DNA of 64,000 bases from Micromonospora cremea (GTDB lineage Bacteria; Actinomycetota; Actinomycetes; Mycobacteriales; Micromonosporaceae): assembly GCF_900143515.1 (NCBI RefSeq), contig NZ_FSQT01000001.1:2170001-2234000 (forward strand), written 5' to 3'. How positions within the stretch are numbered: the first letter of the stretch is position 1; the number at the start of each line of letters is the position of its first letter. Both the position numbers and the translations under genes were made by a program. Of the stretch, positions 8,538-16,582 are shown piece after piece. The notes under the pieces are model-generated. The model did no database searches. It worked only from the letters and a program-made list of their open reading frames with translations, and was not told where the DNA came from.

Positions 8538-9404
8538 GTGATCCTTCCGCCCCGGCTGCGGGCCGTCAGCGACCTGCACATCGGCTATCCGGAGAACCGC
8601 TCGTTCGTGCGGGAGCTGCGCCCGGGCAACGACGGCGACTGGCTGCTCGTCGCCGGCGACGTCGCCGAGCGGTACGCCGACATCGAGTGGGCGCTCGGGC
8701 TGCTCAGCAGCCGGTTCGCGAGGGTGGTCTGGGCGCCGGGCAACCACGAGCTGTGGACACCGCCCGACGACCCGGTGCAGCTGCGTGGCGAGGAGCGCTA
8801 CCGCGAGCTGGTGCGGCTGTGTCGGCGGCTGGGGGTCGTCACCCCGGAGGATCCGTACCCGGTGTGGAAGGGCGAGGGCGGTCCGGCCACGATCGCCCCG
8901 CTCTTCGTGCTGTACGACTACACGTTCCGGGTGCCCGAGGCGAGCACCAGGCAGGAGTCGCTGGACCTGGCGTACGCGGCGGGGGTGGTGTGCACGGACG
9001 AGGCTCTGCTGCACCCCGATCCCCACCCGAGCCGGGAGGCGTGGTGCGAGGCGCGGGTAGCCGAGACCGAGCGGCGACTTGCCGAGCGCAACCCGGCCCT
9101 GCCGACCGTGCTGGTCAACCACTATCCGCTGGTACGCGCACCCACCGACGTGCTGTGGTATCCGCAGTTCGCCCAGTGGTGCGGCACCGTGCGCACCCGG
9201 GACTGGCACCTGCGCTTCGGCGCGGCCACCGTGGTCTACGGGCACCTGCACATCCCCCGGACGACGTTCCACGACGGGGTGCGCTTCGAGGAGGTCTCCC
9301 TCGGCTACCCACGCGAGTGGCAGCGGCGCGGGCCGGTGCCGGACCCGGTGCGCACCATCCATCCGGCGGACGACCTGCGCCGGATGCAGCAGCTGGCGGG
9401 CTGA
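8538..9404 (+). CDS. Calcineurin-like metallophosphoesterase
   Basis: This 288-residue protein carries all the metal-binding motifs of the calcineurin-like phosphoesterase fold in order: SDLHIG near residue 11, AGDVAERY near 38, GNHELW near 69, LVNHYPL near 193 and YGHLHIP near 234. It should hydrolyse phosphomono- or diesters with a two-metal centre in the cytoplasm; the substrate is not predictable. The GTG at 8538 lies 6 nt after TAGCCT, a -10 element, so the transcript is probably leaderless. It is convergent with the secreted glycosidase and separated from it by a strong hairpin. Confidence 0.88.
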   Translation: MILPPRLRAVSDLHIGYPENRSFVRELRPGNDGDWLLVAGDVAERYADIEWALGLLSSRFARVVWAPGNHELWTPPDDPVQLRGEERYRELVRLCRRLGVVTPEDPYPVWKGEGGPATIAPLFVLYDYTFRVPEASTRQESLDLAYAAGVVCTDEALLHPDPHPSREAWCEARVAETERRLAERNPALPTVLVNHYPLVRAPTDVLWYPQFAQWCGTVRTRDWHLRFGAATVVYGHLHIPRTTFHDGVRFEEVSLGYPREWQRRGPVPDPVRTIHPADDLRRMQQLAG

Positions 9405-9425
9405 CGCACACCGTCGCGACCGGAG

Positions 9426-9453
9426 GCGGCCACCGGTCTTTTCCGGTGGCCGC
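9426..9453. terminator. Bidirectional terminator hairpin
   Basis: GCGGCCACCGG (9426-9436) pairs with CCGGTGGCCGC (9443-9453) across the 6-nt loop TCTTTT. It lies between convergent genes. Confidence 0.75.
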
Positions 9454-9464
9454 CCGCTCGCCGG

Positions 9465-11852
9465 TCAGCTCGCGTAGACCTCCAGCGCCGCCAGTTGCCC
9501 CGCCGGCCAGCCGGTGTTGCCGGTGACGGTGATGCGCAGGTAGCGCGTCTGCGCGGCGGTGAAGGTGAGGGTCACCTGGTTGCCGGTGGCCGGATTGAAG
9601 GTGCGCCCGGCCGACGCGACCAGCGTGCCGAAGCTGGCCCCGTCGGTGCTGCCCTGCACCGCGAGGGTCTGCGTCCGGGTGGCCCAGGCCGCCGCCGGCG
9701 GCAGCTTGAGCACCACCCGCCCGACCGTGCGTGCCACGCCCAGGTCGACCTGCACCCACTGTGGAAAAGCGCTGTTGACGCTCTCCCAGTAGCTGTTCGG
9801 GTCGCCGTCGGCCACGTTGCCCGACCCGTAGCTCTGGGTGTGGCTGCTCTCGGCGGTGGGTCGGCCACGGGCGAGGTCCGCGTTGGCCGGCGCGTCCGTG
9901 GTGACCGTGACCGCGTTCGACGGGGCGGAGGTGTTGCCCGCGGTGTCCCGCGCCGTGACGGTGAAGCTGTATCCGGTGGACGGATTGAGCCCGCTCACGG
10001 TCGCCGTGGTGCCCGTGACGGTGGCGACCACCGTGCCGCCCTGGCGCACCTGGTAGCCGCTCACCCCGGTGTCGTCGGTCGACACCGTCCAGGCCAGCGA
10101 CACGCTGGTCGCCGTCCGCCCGGTCACGGTGAGGCCGGTCGGCGCGGTCGGCGGGGTGTCCGGGGTGCCGGTCGCGGCGTACACCTCGACCTGGGCGAGC
10201 TGGCCGGCCGGCCAGCCGGTGTTGCCGCCGATGCTGAGCCGGACGTACCGGGCGGCGGTGGCCGGCAGCGTGCGGGTGACGGTGTTGCCGGTCGCCGGGT
10301 CGAAGGTGAAGCCGGCGGCCGGGGCGATGGTGCCGAAGGAACTGCCGTCGACGCTGCCCAGCACGGTGATGGTCTGGGTACGCGCCCCCCAGCCGGCGGG
10401 CAGCCGCACCACGAGCCGGCCGACCTGGTGACTGGCGCCGAGGTCGACCTGCCACCAGTGCGGGAAGGCGCCGCTGCCGCTCTCCCAGTAGCTGGAGGCG
10501 TTGGCGTCCACCGCGTTCGACGCCGGGAACGGGCTGTTCTGGCTGCTCGCCGAGGCGGGACGGCCGGCGGTGAGGTTTCCGCCGGTCGGCGGCGGCCCGC
10601 CGAGCATCGGCTGCGTGGGTCGCACCGGGGTGAGCGCGAGCTGGCCCTTGAGCATCCGTCCGCCGTCGGCGGTGATGCGCAGGTAGTAGTCGGAGGAGCA
10701 GGCCACGCCGTCCTCGTCCAGGGCCCGGATGTTCGCGCCGGCCGGGGTGGTGGCCTGGGTCTCGGACGTCTTGGCGATCTGGTTGCCCTCGTTGTACTCG
10801 TCGAACATGGACACGTAGAGGCCCTGGGAGCCGAGTCGGACCATGTTGTAGATGTGCCGCCAGTAGAAGTCGCCGTGGCGGCGATGCCCAGCGGCGAGGT
10901 CACCGGGCATCACGCAGGGCTGGTAGTCGATGCCCCGCGCCGCGCAGTCGGCCATGTCGGGAATGTTGACGTTGTTGTAGTACGAGTCGAGCCCCTCCAG
11001 CGTGGTGGTCCGGTAGACCATCCACGGCGAGATCATGTTGAACGCGTGGTAGACGTCGAGGAAGCCGGGGCGGGAGTCCTCGATCCCCTGCCGCCACCAG
11101 GTGGGCACGCCACCGATGACGTAACAGCCCTGCGCCTTGAACCAGTTGACGACCTCCAGGCAGGGCCCTGGGATGAAGGGCCGGCTGGGCTCGCTGAAGC
11201 CGAAACCCCAGATGCAGACGACCGGCTTGCCGTTCTGTCGGGCGTACGCGCTCGACGCGGTGTGCGCGGACATCTTCGTCGTCCAGTCGGTCTTGATCTC
11301 CGACTGCATGTTCAACCAGTCGGTGACGTCGTACATGATGTAGAACTTGCGGCCGTAGCGTTCGGCTGCGGAGCGCACCTTCTGCGTCATCGCGTCGCGG
11401 GTCGGCCCCTCGTCGCCCATCGGGTTGAACCGCTGCAACGCGGCGGTGTCGCAGCCGTACTCCTGCATCCAGCGGAAGTGAGTGTCCACGGTCTGCTGGT
11501 CGTACGAGGAGAAGAGGGTGGCCGGCGAGCCGTTGCCGAGGTTGGGGTAGGCGGTCGGGTAGCTACGGGTGTACTCGCGCATGTCCGGCCAGGACACGAT
11601 GGTGGTGTTGCTGGGCGAGGGCGGCTGGAACCGGTCGCGGCTCCAGTGCCACCAGCCGCCGATCGGCGCCGAGTCGCCGGGGCAGCTGAACCAGCCCTGG
11701 TAGCCGACCGTCACCTTGCCGACCACGTCCCCGGGAGGACTGGCGGCGCGGGCCGGGCCGCTCAGGGTGGTGAGCAGTTCGGTGGTGGAGGCGGCGGCGA
11801 GGGCGGACCCCGCCATCACCGATGTGACGAACCTGCGGCGGGAGACCGCCAT
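9465..11852 (-). CDS. Secreted GH99/GH71-like glycosidase with CBM32-FN3-CBM32
   Basis: This 795-residue secreted enzyme begins with a Tat-like signal (AVSRRRFVTSVMAGSALAAA). About residues 35-400 form a TIM-barrel hydrolase of the GH71/GH99-like group (VTVGYQGWFSCPGD; MQEYGCDTAALQRFN; VSMFDEYNEGNQ). Then follow an F5/8-type discoidin CBM32 (about 425-563), a fibronectin III domain (565-655) and a second CBM32 (657-795). Both CBM32 modules end with the shared phrase NTGWPAGQLA. The ATG at 11852 has GAAGGAG spaced 8 nt upstream and is preferred to the in-frame start at 11891. GH99/71 relatives cut alpha-mannan or alpha-1,3-glucan; which polymer applies here is unknown. It lies next to a secreted beta-helix protein on the same strand. 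Confidence 0.82.
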   Translation of the reverse strand: MAVSRRRFVTSVMAGSALAAASTTELLTTLSGPARAASPPGDVVGKVTVGYQGWFSCPGDSAPIGGWWHWSRDRFQPPSPSNTTIVSWPDMREYTRSYPTAYPNLGNGSPATLFSSYDQQTVDTHFRWMQEYGCDTAALQRFNPMGDEGPTRDAMTQKVRSAAERYGRKFYIMYDVTDWLNMQSEIKTDWTTKMSAHTASSAYARQNGKPVVCIWGFGFSEPSRPFIPGPCLEVVNWFKAQGCYVIGGVPTWWRQGIEDSRPGFLDVYHAFNMISPWMVYRTTTLEGLDSYYNNVNIPDMADCAARGIDYQPCVMPGDLAAGHRRHGDFYWRHIYNMVRLGSQGLYVSMFDEYNEGNQIAKTSETQATTPAGANIRALDEDGVACSSDYYLRITADGGRMLKGQLALTPVRPTQPMLGGPPPTGGNLTAGRPASASSQNSPFPASNAVDANASSYWESGSGAFPHWWQVDLGASHQVGRLVVRLPAGWGARTQTITVLGSVDGSSFGTIAPAAGFTFDPATGNTVTRTLPATAARYVRLSIGGNTGWPAGQLAQVEVYAATGTPDTPPTAPTGLTVTGRTATSVSLAWTVSTDDTGVSGYQVRQGGTVVATVTGTTATVSGLNPSTGYSFTVTARDTAGNTSAPSNAVTVTTDAPANADLARGRPTAESSHTQSYGSGNVADGDPNSYWESVNSAFPQWVQVDLGVARTVGRVVLKLPPAAAWATRTQTLAVQGSTDGASFGTLVASAGRTFNPATGNQVTLTFTAAQTRYLRITVTGNTGWPAGQLAALEVYAS

Positions 11853-12005
11853 GACGACCACTCCTTCGGGACGGAAGGCATTGACGGCCATCGTGGCAGT
11901 AGCGGTTGCGGCATCGCAAGAGTTCGACTTATCGATGAAATTATTGGCCAGCAGGTGGGAAATTGGCGAGCACCCCGCCTCTGTCGACCACGCCCGGTGC
12001 GACAG

Positions 12006-12038
12006 CGGGGGCCGGAGCCACGCCGGCTCCGGCCCCCG
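12006..12038 (-). terminator. Terminator hairpin after the beta-helix gene
   Basis: CGGGGGCCGGAGCC (12006-12019) pairs perfectly with GGCTCCGGCCCCCG (12025-12038) over a 5-nt loop. It lies 20 bases past the stop of the beta-helix gene and before the glycosidase promoter, so the two same-strand genes are separate units. Confidence 0.75.
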
Positions 12039-12057
12039 TTCGATGCGCCCGGGATCC

Positions 12058-13932
12058 CTACGGAGTCGGGTACTGCGTGACGTAGACCGGCGCGCCGACC
12101 TTGGTCATGTCGGCCGCGTCACCGACGCCGTTGACCACGTGGTCGATCGTGCCCGCGCTGAGGTTGACGGTCATGATGTGGTGCAGCCGTACACCCGGGG
12201 TGACCGGGACCTCGAAGCCGTTCTCGGTGTGGATCGACGGGTTGTTCTGGTTGAAGACGTAGACCCCGCCGCCGTACAGGGTGTGGTGCCGCACCCGGTC
12301 GCCGACCTTGTAGCCGGCCCAACCCTCGACGCCACCGTGCATCCAGTCGGCCTGCGACGGCGGGTCGTACGGCAGCTCGTTCTGGTAGAGGATCGTCGTG
12401 CCGTGCTCGCCGTTCCAGACCGTGTTGTACCGCTGGAAGTGCTCGACGAACAGGCCGGCCGCGGTCACGTGGTCGCCGTTGATGACGGCGCCGTAGCGAC
12501 CGGTGTTGGTCCGCCAGCGGTCCGTGTCACCGTTGACGCCCTCGGTGAAGCCCTCGACGCCGTGGTCGCCGCGCCACACCCAGGTGTGGTCGATGAGCAC
12601 GTTGTCGCTGTTGACCTCCAGCGCCGTGTTCGCCCGGCCGATGTGCGGGCCGCCGACCCGGAAGTACACGTCGGACAGCGTGGTCGGGTTGCCCGGCGTG
12701 CTGACGTTGCGGCCGTGCTGCCGACCCACCCGCAGCAGGACCGGCGACTCGACCCGGCCGGCGTCGATCGTGACGCCGGCGACGACGACACCGGGGACAC
12801 CGGCGACGTCCAGCGGGATGGCGCCGTTCACCGCGGTGAGCGTGGCGTGCCCGATGCCGAGCACCACGGTGTTGGCACGCCGGACCTCGATGCTGCGCGC
12901 GACGTCGTACGTGCCCGGGGTGAGCAGCAGGTGCTTGCCGCGCGCGAGCTGGCTGTTGATGACGTGCACCGGGTCGGACGGCTTGGCGATGAAGAAGTCG
13001 TGGATCGGGATCGTCCGGCCCGGCGTCATGCCATCGGCCCAGGAGACGCCCCGGCTGTCACGCTGCGCGGCGGGCACCCGGACGTTGTAGCGACCCTTGC
13101 CGTCGACGAAGAGGTACGGCTTCTCCCGGCTCAGCGCGGTGGTCTCCAGCGTCGTGTAGGGCGGGTCCGGGAAGGAGGCGTCGTCCGGCGCACCCTCGAC
13201 CCCCGCGAAGACCTGGTTCCACACCGCGTTGGACCAGCTGCCGACCTCGCTGTTGCGGGTCAGCCACTGCTGCTGGGAGCCGTTGGTGGTGGCCGGCAGC
13301 CGCGAGTCGGCGATGAAGCCGCCGCTGGCGAACTGCGGGCCCGCGGTGCAGTAGTCCATCAGCGACAGCCCGCCACCGCTGATGTTCAGGCGGCGCATGG
13401 ACACCGCCTGGGACACCGCCCAGAAGTTCGCCGAGGACCGGCAGCCGTCCTGGCCGGCCGCGTTGATCGTGAGCGAGAGGTTGGACAGGGTGCGCCAGAA
13501 GTTGACCAACGCGAGGCAGTTGCCGGTGCCGCCGTCGGCCAGGCAGCGGTTGTACACCTCGATCTTGCCGTTGACGGTGACATCGGTGGGCGAGGCGCCC
13601 AGGCCGGAGACCTCGGTGTAGTAGCCGACCTTGGCCTGCAACGGCTGCTCGGTCGTCCCGTACGTGCCCGGCTTGAACAGGTAGGCGTGCCGTGCGGTGC
13701 CCATCTCGTTGTCGACCTGCCGGGCGTGCGCCGCGTCCAGCGTCTGCTGGATCTCGGCGACCGGCATGCTGGGGTCGAAGATGGTGACGTTGGGCCCAAA
13801 GTCCGGGGCGCCGTGCGTCGGCCGGCCGGCGGTGGCGGCGGTGCTGGTCATTGTGACGGCGGTGGTCAGCACCAGCGCGAGGATGACGGTGCGACCGGTT
13901 CTCCGGCGTACCCGTCGGGGTTGGGTTGTCAT
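12058..13932 (-). CDS. Secreted right-handed beta-helix protein (pectate-lyase fold)
   Basis: This 624-residue protein has a signal peptide (RRRTGRTVILALVLTTAVTM, then ATAGR). The mature chain has the hallmarks of a parallel beta-helix: repeated short strands with stacked Asn/Val/Ile (NTVVLGIGHATLT, GVVVAGVTIDAG, DNVLIDHTWVWRGDHG). Its N-terminal third (VTIFDPSMPVAEIQQTLDAA, LFKPGTYG, VGYYTEVSGLG) resembles GH55-like actinobacterial proteins that databases often mislabel as adenylyl cyclase or coagulation factor 5/8 proteins. GGAGAGGA precedes the ATG at 13932. It probably degrades or binds an extracellular polysaccharide; the substrate and catalytic residues are not assigned. Confidence 0.75.
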   Translation of the reverse strand: MTTQPRRVRRRTGRTVILALVLTTAVTMTSTAATAGRPTHGAPDFGPNVTIFDPSMPVAEIQQTLDAAHARQVDNEMGTARHAYLFKPGTYGTTEQPLQAKVGYYTEVSGLGASPTDVTVNGKIEVYNRCLADGGTGNCLALVNFWRTLSNLSLTINAAGQDGCRSSANFWAVSQAVSMRRLNISGGGLSLMDYCTAGPQFASGGFIADSRLPATTNGSQQQWLTRNSEVGSWSNAVWNQVFAGVEGAPDDASFPDPPYTTLETTALSREKPYLFVDGKGRYNVRVPAAQRDSRGVSWADGMTPGRTIPIHDFFIAKPSDPVHVINSQLARGKHLLLTPGTYDVARSIEVRRANTVVLGIGHATLTAVNGAIPLDVAGVPGVVVAGVTIDAGRVESPVLLRVGRQHGRNVSTPGNPTTLSDVYFRVGGPHIGRANTALEVNSDNVLIDHTWVWRGDHGVEGFTEGVNGDTDRWRTNTGRYGAVINGDHVTAAGLFVEHFQRYNTVWNGEHGTTILYQNELPYDPPSQADWMHGGVEGWAGYKVGDRVRHHTLYGGGVYVFNQNNPSIHTENGFEVPVTPGVRLHHIMTVNLSAGTIDHVVNGVGDAADMTKVGAPVYVTQYPTP

Positions 13933-14156
13933 GCGGTTCGTCCTCTCCGCTGGCCGGCGACTGCTCCCGGCACAGCTGGGGCGGTGAGAGCGCTCTCTGG
14001 TCCCTCCGGCCGGAGGTCGGGCCGGGACGAAGGGGTTGGCATGTTTCTACCTGGTAAATCGGCCGCACGCTATGACCTCGTACCGCGAAGTTCGGTTCGG
14101 GCGGGCGAGAATGGACGATGATGGTGGCGATGCGGGGAGGCGCTGATGCGGATCGA

Positions 14157-14490
14157 CTCGTGCCCGCGTACAACGAACGGGCCGGCATCGTCGCCACGGT
14201 CCGTTCGCTGGTGGCCAACGACCACCGGGACATCGAGGTGATCGTGTCGACGACGGTTCGACCGACGGCACGGCCAACCTCGTCGACTCACTGGCTCGAT
14301 GGCGTCCGGGTGATCCGCAAAGCCCAACGGCGGCAAGGCCGGCGCCCTCAACACCGGGCTCCTGTACGCCTCGCACGACATCATCGTGACCGTCGACGCG
14401 GACACCCTCTTCGAACCGAATGCGATCCGACGGCTGATCGAGCCGTTCAACGACCCGCGGATCGGCGCGGTGGCCGGAACCCAAGTAGTG
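14157..14490 (+). pseudogene. Glycosyltransferase family 2 N-terminal remnant
   Basis: The first frame gives LVPAYNERAGIVATVRSLVA and DIEVIV. A frame change yields VDDGSTDGTANLVDSLA, and another yields NGGKAGALNTGLLYASHDII and VTVDADTLFEPNAIRRLIEP, followed by GAVAGTQVV. These are the consecutive nucleotide-binding motifs of a GT2 enzyme (PAYNE, DDGSTDGT, KAGALN, DAD), so at least two indels have broken the gene. The catalytic C-terminal half and membrane segments are missing; the sequence simply ends before the LPXTG-protein promoter. It is a truncated, dead gene. Confidence 0.8.
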
Positions 14491-14599
14491 AGCCCACCAC
14501 GACGTCCACCATGTGGGGGATTCACGCCCGCTTGGCGTGACATGTTCCATTAGCGCTCGTTGCCCCCATTGTCAACGATCCACAACACGGGGGATTTAC

Positions 14600-15634
14600 A
14601 TGAGCAAGACCTCTGCGTCGCGCAGACGGGTTGGTATTCGTACGCGGCTGGGAGCTTTCGCGTTGCTGGCCGGCGCCCTGCTGCTCACGGCCGGCTCGCC
14701 GGCTGTTGCCGCGCCGGAACCGCAGGTGTATCCGAAGCTGAAGCTGACCAAGACCGGAACCCCGGCCACCGGTCTGCAAGCCGGCCACAAGGTCACCTAC
14801 ACCTACACGGTGAAGAACCAGAGCACCGGCACCCACGACCGGATCACCAACATCACCGTCACCGACGACACGGTCACTGGCATCACCTGCAAGGACACCA
14901 CGCGGTCGGCCATCGAGAGCGAGCATGGTCTTGAGCTCGCGCCGGGAGAAAGCGCCACCTGCACCGGCAAGTACACGGTCACCAGGGCGGACGTCAAGGC
15001 CGGCAAGGTGGTCAACACCGCCACAGCGACCGGGCTGTTCCGCAAGGAGAAGGTAACGTCCAACAAGGCCGAATTCACCGTCACCATTAAGGCCAAGCGG
15101 GTGCAGGCCAGCCTGTCGATCGACAAGAAGGCCCGCGTCGAGTCGGACTGCCGCAACAAGTGCGAGAACGACGGCTTCGCCTCCAAGGGTGACAAGATTT
15201 TCTACACCTACCGGGTGACCAACACCGGCACAGAGACCATCAAGAACGTCGCCGTCGACGACAAGACCGCCGGGCCGGTGGCCTGCAAGAACACTTGGCT
15301 GGCCCCGGGCACGAGCACCGACTGCCACGCCGTCCACCCCCACGTGGTGACGTGGGCGGACGTCAAGGCCGGCAAGGTGGTCAACACCGCCACAGCGACC
15401 GGCACCTTCTACGACAAGAAGATCGTCTCCGACCCTGCCACCGTCACCGTCTGCATTCGGGACGGCAAGTTCGACCACCGGCATGACGGCAAGGACGGCG
15501 AGGACGACCAGGAGCTGCCGGTCACCGGCGATAACACCACCAACATCCTGTCCCTGGGTGGCGGCCTGCTGGCCGCCGGTGGTCTCCTGCTCGGGGCCAG
15601 CCGGCTGCGCCGCAAGGTGCTTATCCAGGCCTGA
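14600..15634 (+). CDS. LPXTG-type cell-wall protein with two DUF11-like repeats
   Basis: This 344-residue surface protein has a long signal peptide (about residues 1-40, ending SPAVAAPEP). Two DUF11-like beta-sandwich repeats follow (about 48-165 and 178-290); both contain TYTVKN/TYRVTN-type strands and both end with the identical phrase ADVKAGKVVNTATATG. A charged spacer, a sortase signal LPVTG, a hydrophobic stretch (ILSLGGGLLAAGGLLLG) and a basic tail (RLRRK) follow. It should be anchored to peptidoglycan by a sortase, which is not encoded in this window. GGGGGA lies 5 nt before the ATG at 14600. The mature part is Lys- and Thr-rich and codon use is slightly less GC-biased than in neighbours. 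A glycosyltransferase remnant lies upstream. Confidence 0.85.
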   Translation: MSKTSASRRRVGIRTRLGAFALLAGALLLTAGSPAVAAPEPQVYPKLKLTKTGTPATGLQAGHKVTYTYTVKNQSTGTHDRITNITVTDDTVTGITCKDTTRSAIESEHGLELAPGESATCTGKYTVTRADVKAGKVVNTATATGLFRKEKVTSNKAEFTVTIKAKRVQASLSIDKKARVESDCRNKCENDGFASKGDKIFYTYRVTNTGTETIKNVAVDDKTAGPVACKNTWLAPGTSTDCHAVHPHVVTWADVKAGKVVNTATATGTFYDKKIVSDPATVTVCIRDGKFDHRHDGKDGEDDQELPVTGDNTTNILSLGGGLLAAGGLLLGASRLRRKVLIQA

Positions 15635-15644
15635 TCGGAAGGGC

Positions 15645-15684
15645 GACAGATTCCGGGCACCGCATGCGGTGCCCGGAGTCTGTC
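15645..15684 (+). terminator. Terminator after the LPXTG gene
   Basis: GACAGA plus CCGGGCACCGC pair with GCGGTGCCCGG plus TCTGTC, forming a stem of about 17 bp (one mismatch) followed by ATTTAT. The arms are 15645-15663 and 15666-15684. It starts 10 bases after the stop. Confidence 0.8.
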
Positions 15685-15747
15685 ATTTATGACGTGCTAC
15701 TCAGCAGCTCGCGGTACCAATCGACTTCGCGACTGTGCTGGTCCTAG

Positions 15748-16503
15748 CTAGACCTCGTCCAGAAACTCGTCGATCATCGGGGCCAGCCAGTCGGCGCGCT
15801 GCGGGATCGACGTGTGCGTGGTGCCGGGCAGAACGGCCAGCCGGCAGGCTGGCAGACCGGCCAGGTCGCCGGGCACCGCGCCGCCGAGCAGCCGGAACAT
15901 CCGCACCGCGTGCTCGGGCTGGACGATGTCCGCGTCGGCCAGCACGATCATGGTGGGCGCGGCCAGCGCGGCGATCTGCTCCGGCGTCCACTGCGGCAGG
16001 TTCGCGTCCAGCACCTTCATCTTGGTGACCAGATTGGCCCAGCCCGCCGGGTCCGGCGCGGTCCGCAGGTACTCCTCGTGGAACTCCGAGCCGTGCAGGT
16101 GCTCCGGTCGCAGATCCTGGATCCCGTCGAGCAGCCCGGGATGCAGACCCGCGTCGTCGAAGCTCACCGAGGCGAGCACCAGCCGGCCGACCCGGGCGGC
16201 GTGGTCGGTGCCCAGGCGCAGGGCCACGGCCGCGCCCATGCTCCAGCCGAACACGTCCGCCCGCGCGACGCCGAGCCGGTCGAGCAGCTCGACCACGTCG
16301 GCGGCGAAGTACTCCACGGTCAGCGGACGGTCGAGATCCGGCGTGTGACCGTGCGCCTGCAACTCGACCGCGATCACCCGCCGGGTCTTCGCCAGGAGCG
16401 GCAGGATTGCACCGAACGAGGTGCCGATGCCGGAGAGCGCGCCGTGGATCAGCACCAGCGGGCGGTCCTCGCCGCTGCCATGCTCTTCGTGGTAAATGTC
16501 CAT
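15748..16503 (-). CDS. Alpha/beta hydrolase under SARP-type promoter
   Basis: This 251-residue serine hydrolase shows LIHGALSGIG (oxyanion), VELQAHGHT, nucleophile elbow VFGWSMGAAV with Ser at about 88, acid loop VLADADIVQPEH and base motif LPGTTHTS. It is a general esterase/hydrolase; the substrate is unknown. The ATG at 16503 has no ribosome site. It lies 6 nt after a -10-like CACCGT (minus strand), so it is probably a leaderless start. Upstream, on the same strand, are three heptamer repeats in the spacing used by SARP regulators, and the divergent neighbour 80 bp away is a SARP-type regulator. The hydrolase is therefore its likely direct target. Confidence 0.83.
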   Translation of the reverse strand: MDIYHEEHGSGEDRPLVLIHGALSGIGTSFGAILPLLAKTRRVIAVELQAHGHTPDLDRPLTVEYFAADVVELLDRLGVARADVFGWSMGAAVALRLGTDHAARVGRLVLASVSFDDAGLHPGLLDGIQDLRPEHLHGSEFHEEYLRTAPDPAGWANLVTKMKVLDANLPQWTPEQIAALAAPTMIVLADADIVQPEHAVRMFRLLGGAVPGDLAGLPACRLAVLPGTTHTSIPQRADWLAPMIDEFLDEV

Positions 16504-16509
16504 GACCAC

Positions 16510-16553
16510 ACGGTGCGCCGGGGCGCTTACGGCCGGCTTCAGGTCGCCTTGCC
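16510..16553 (-). promoter_or_regulatory. SARP-type heptamer-repeat promoter 1
   Basis: On the plus strand GCTTACG (16525), GCTTCAG (16536) and CCTTGCC (16547) start exactly 11 bp apart, each with a 4-bp spacer. Read on the minus strand, the last repeat is followed after 9 nt by CACCGT (16515-16510), a plausible -10, and 6 nt later by the hydrolase ATG. This matches the known geometry of SARP/AfsR operators. The same three heptamers recur at 20234-20262. Confidence 0.7.
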
Positions 16554-16569
16554 GAGGACGGGCTTGCCC

Positions 16570-16575
16570 TAGGAT
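16570..16575 (+). promoter_or_regulatory. -10 element of SARP regulator 1 (leaderless)
   Basis: TAGGAT is followed by 7 nt and the GTG at 16583. The paralogous regulator has TATCCT, 7 nt and then its ATG. The shared spacing supports transcription starting at or next to the start codon. Confidence 0.6.
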
Positions 16576-16582
16576 GACCGCC

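Noticed and set aside
9495..12080. Plus-strand frame opposite the GH99/71-like gene
   Set aside because: Shadow frame; the minus strand encodes a Tat-type signal, hydrolase, CBM32 and FN3 domains.
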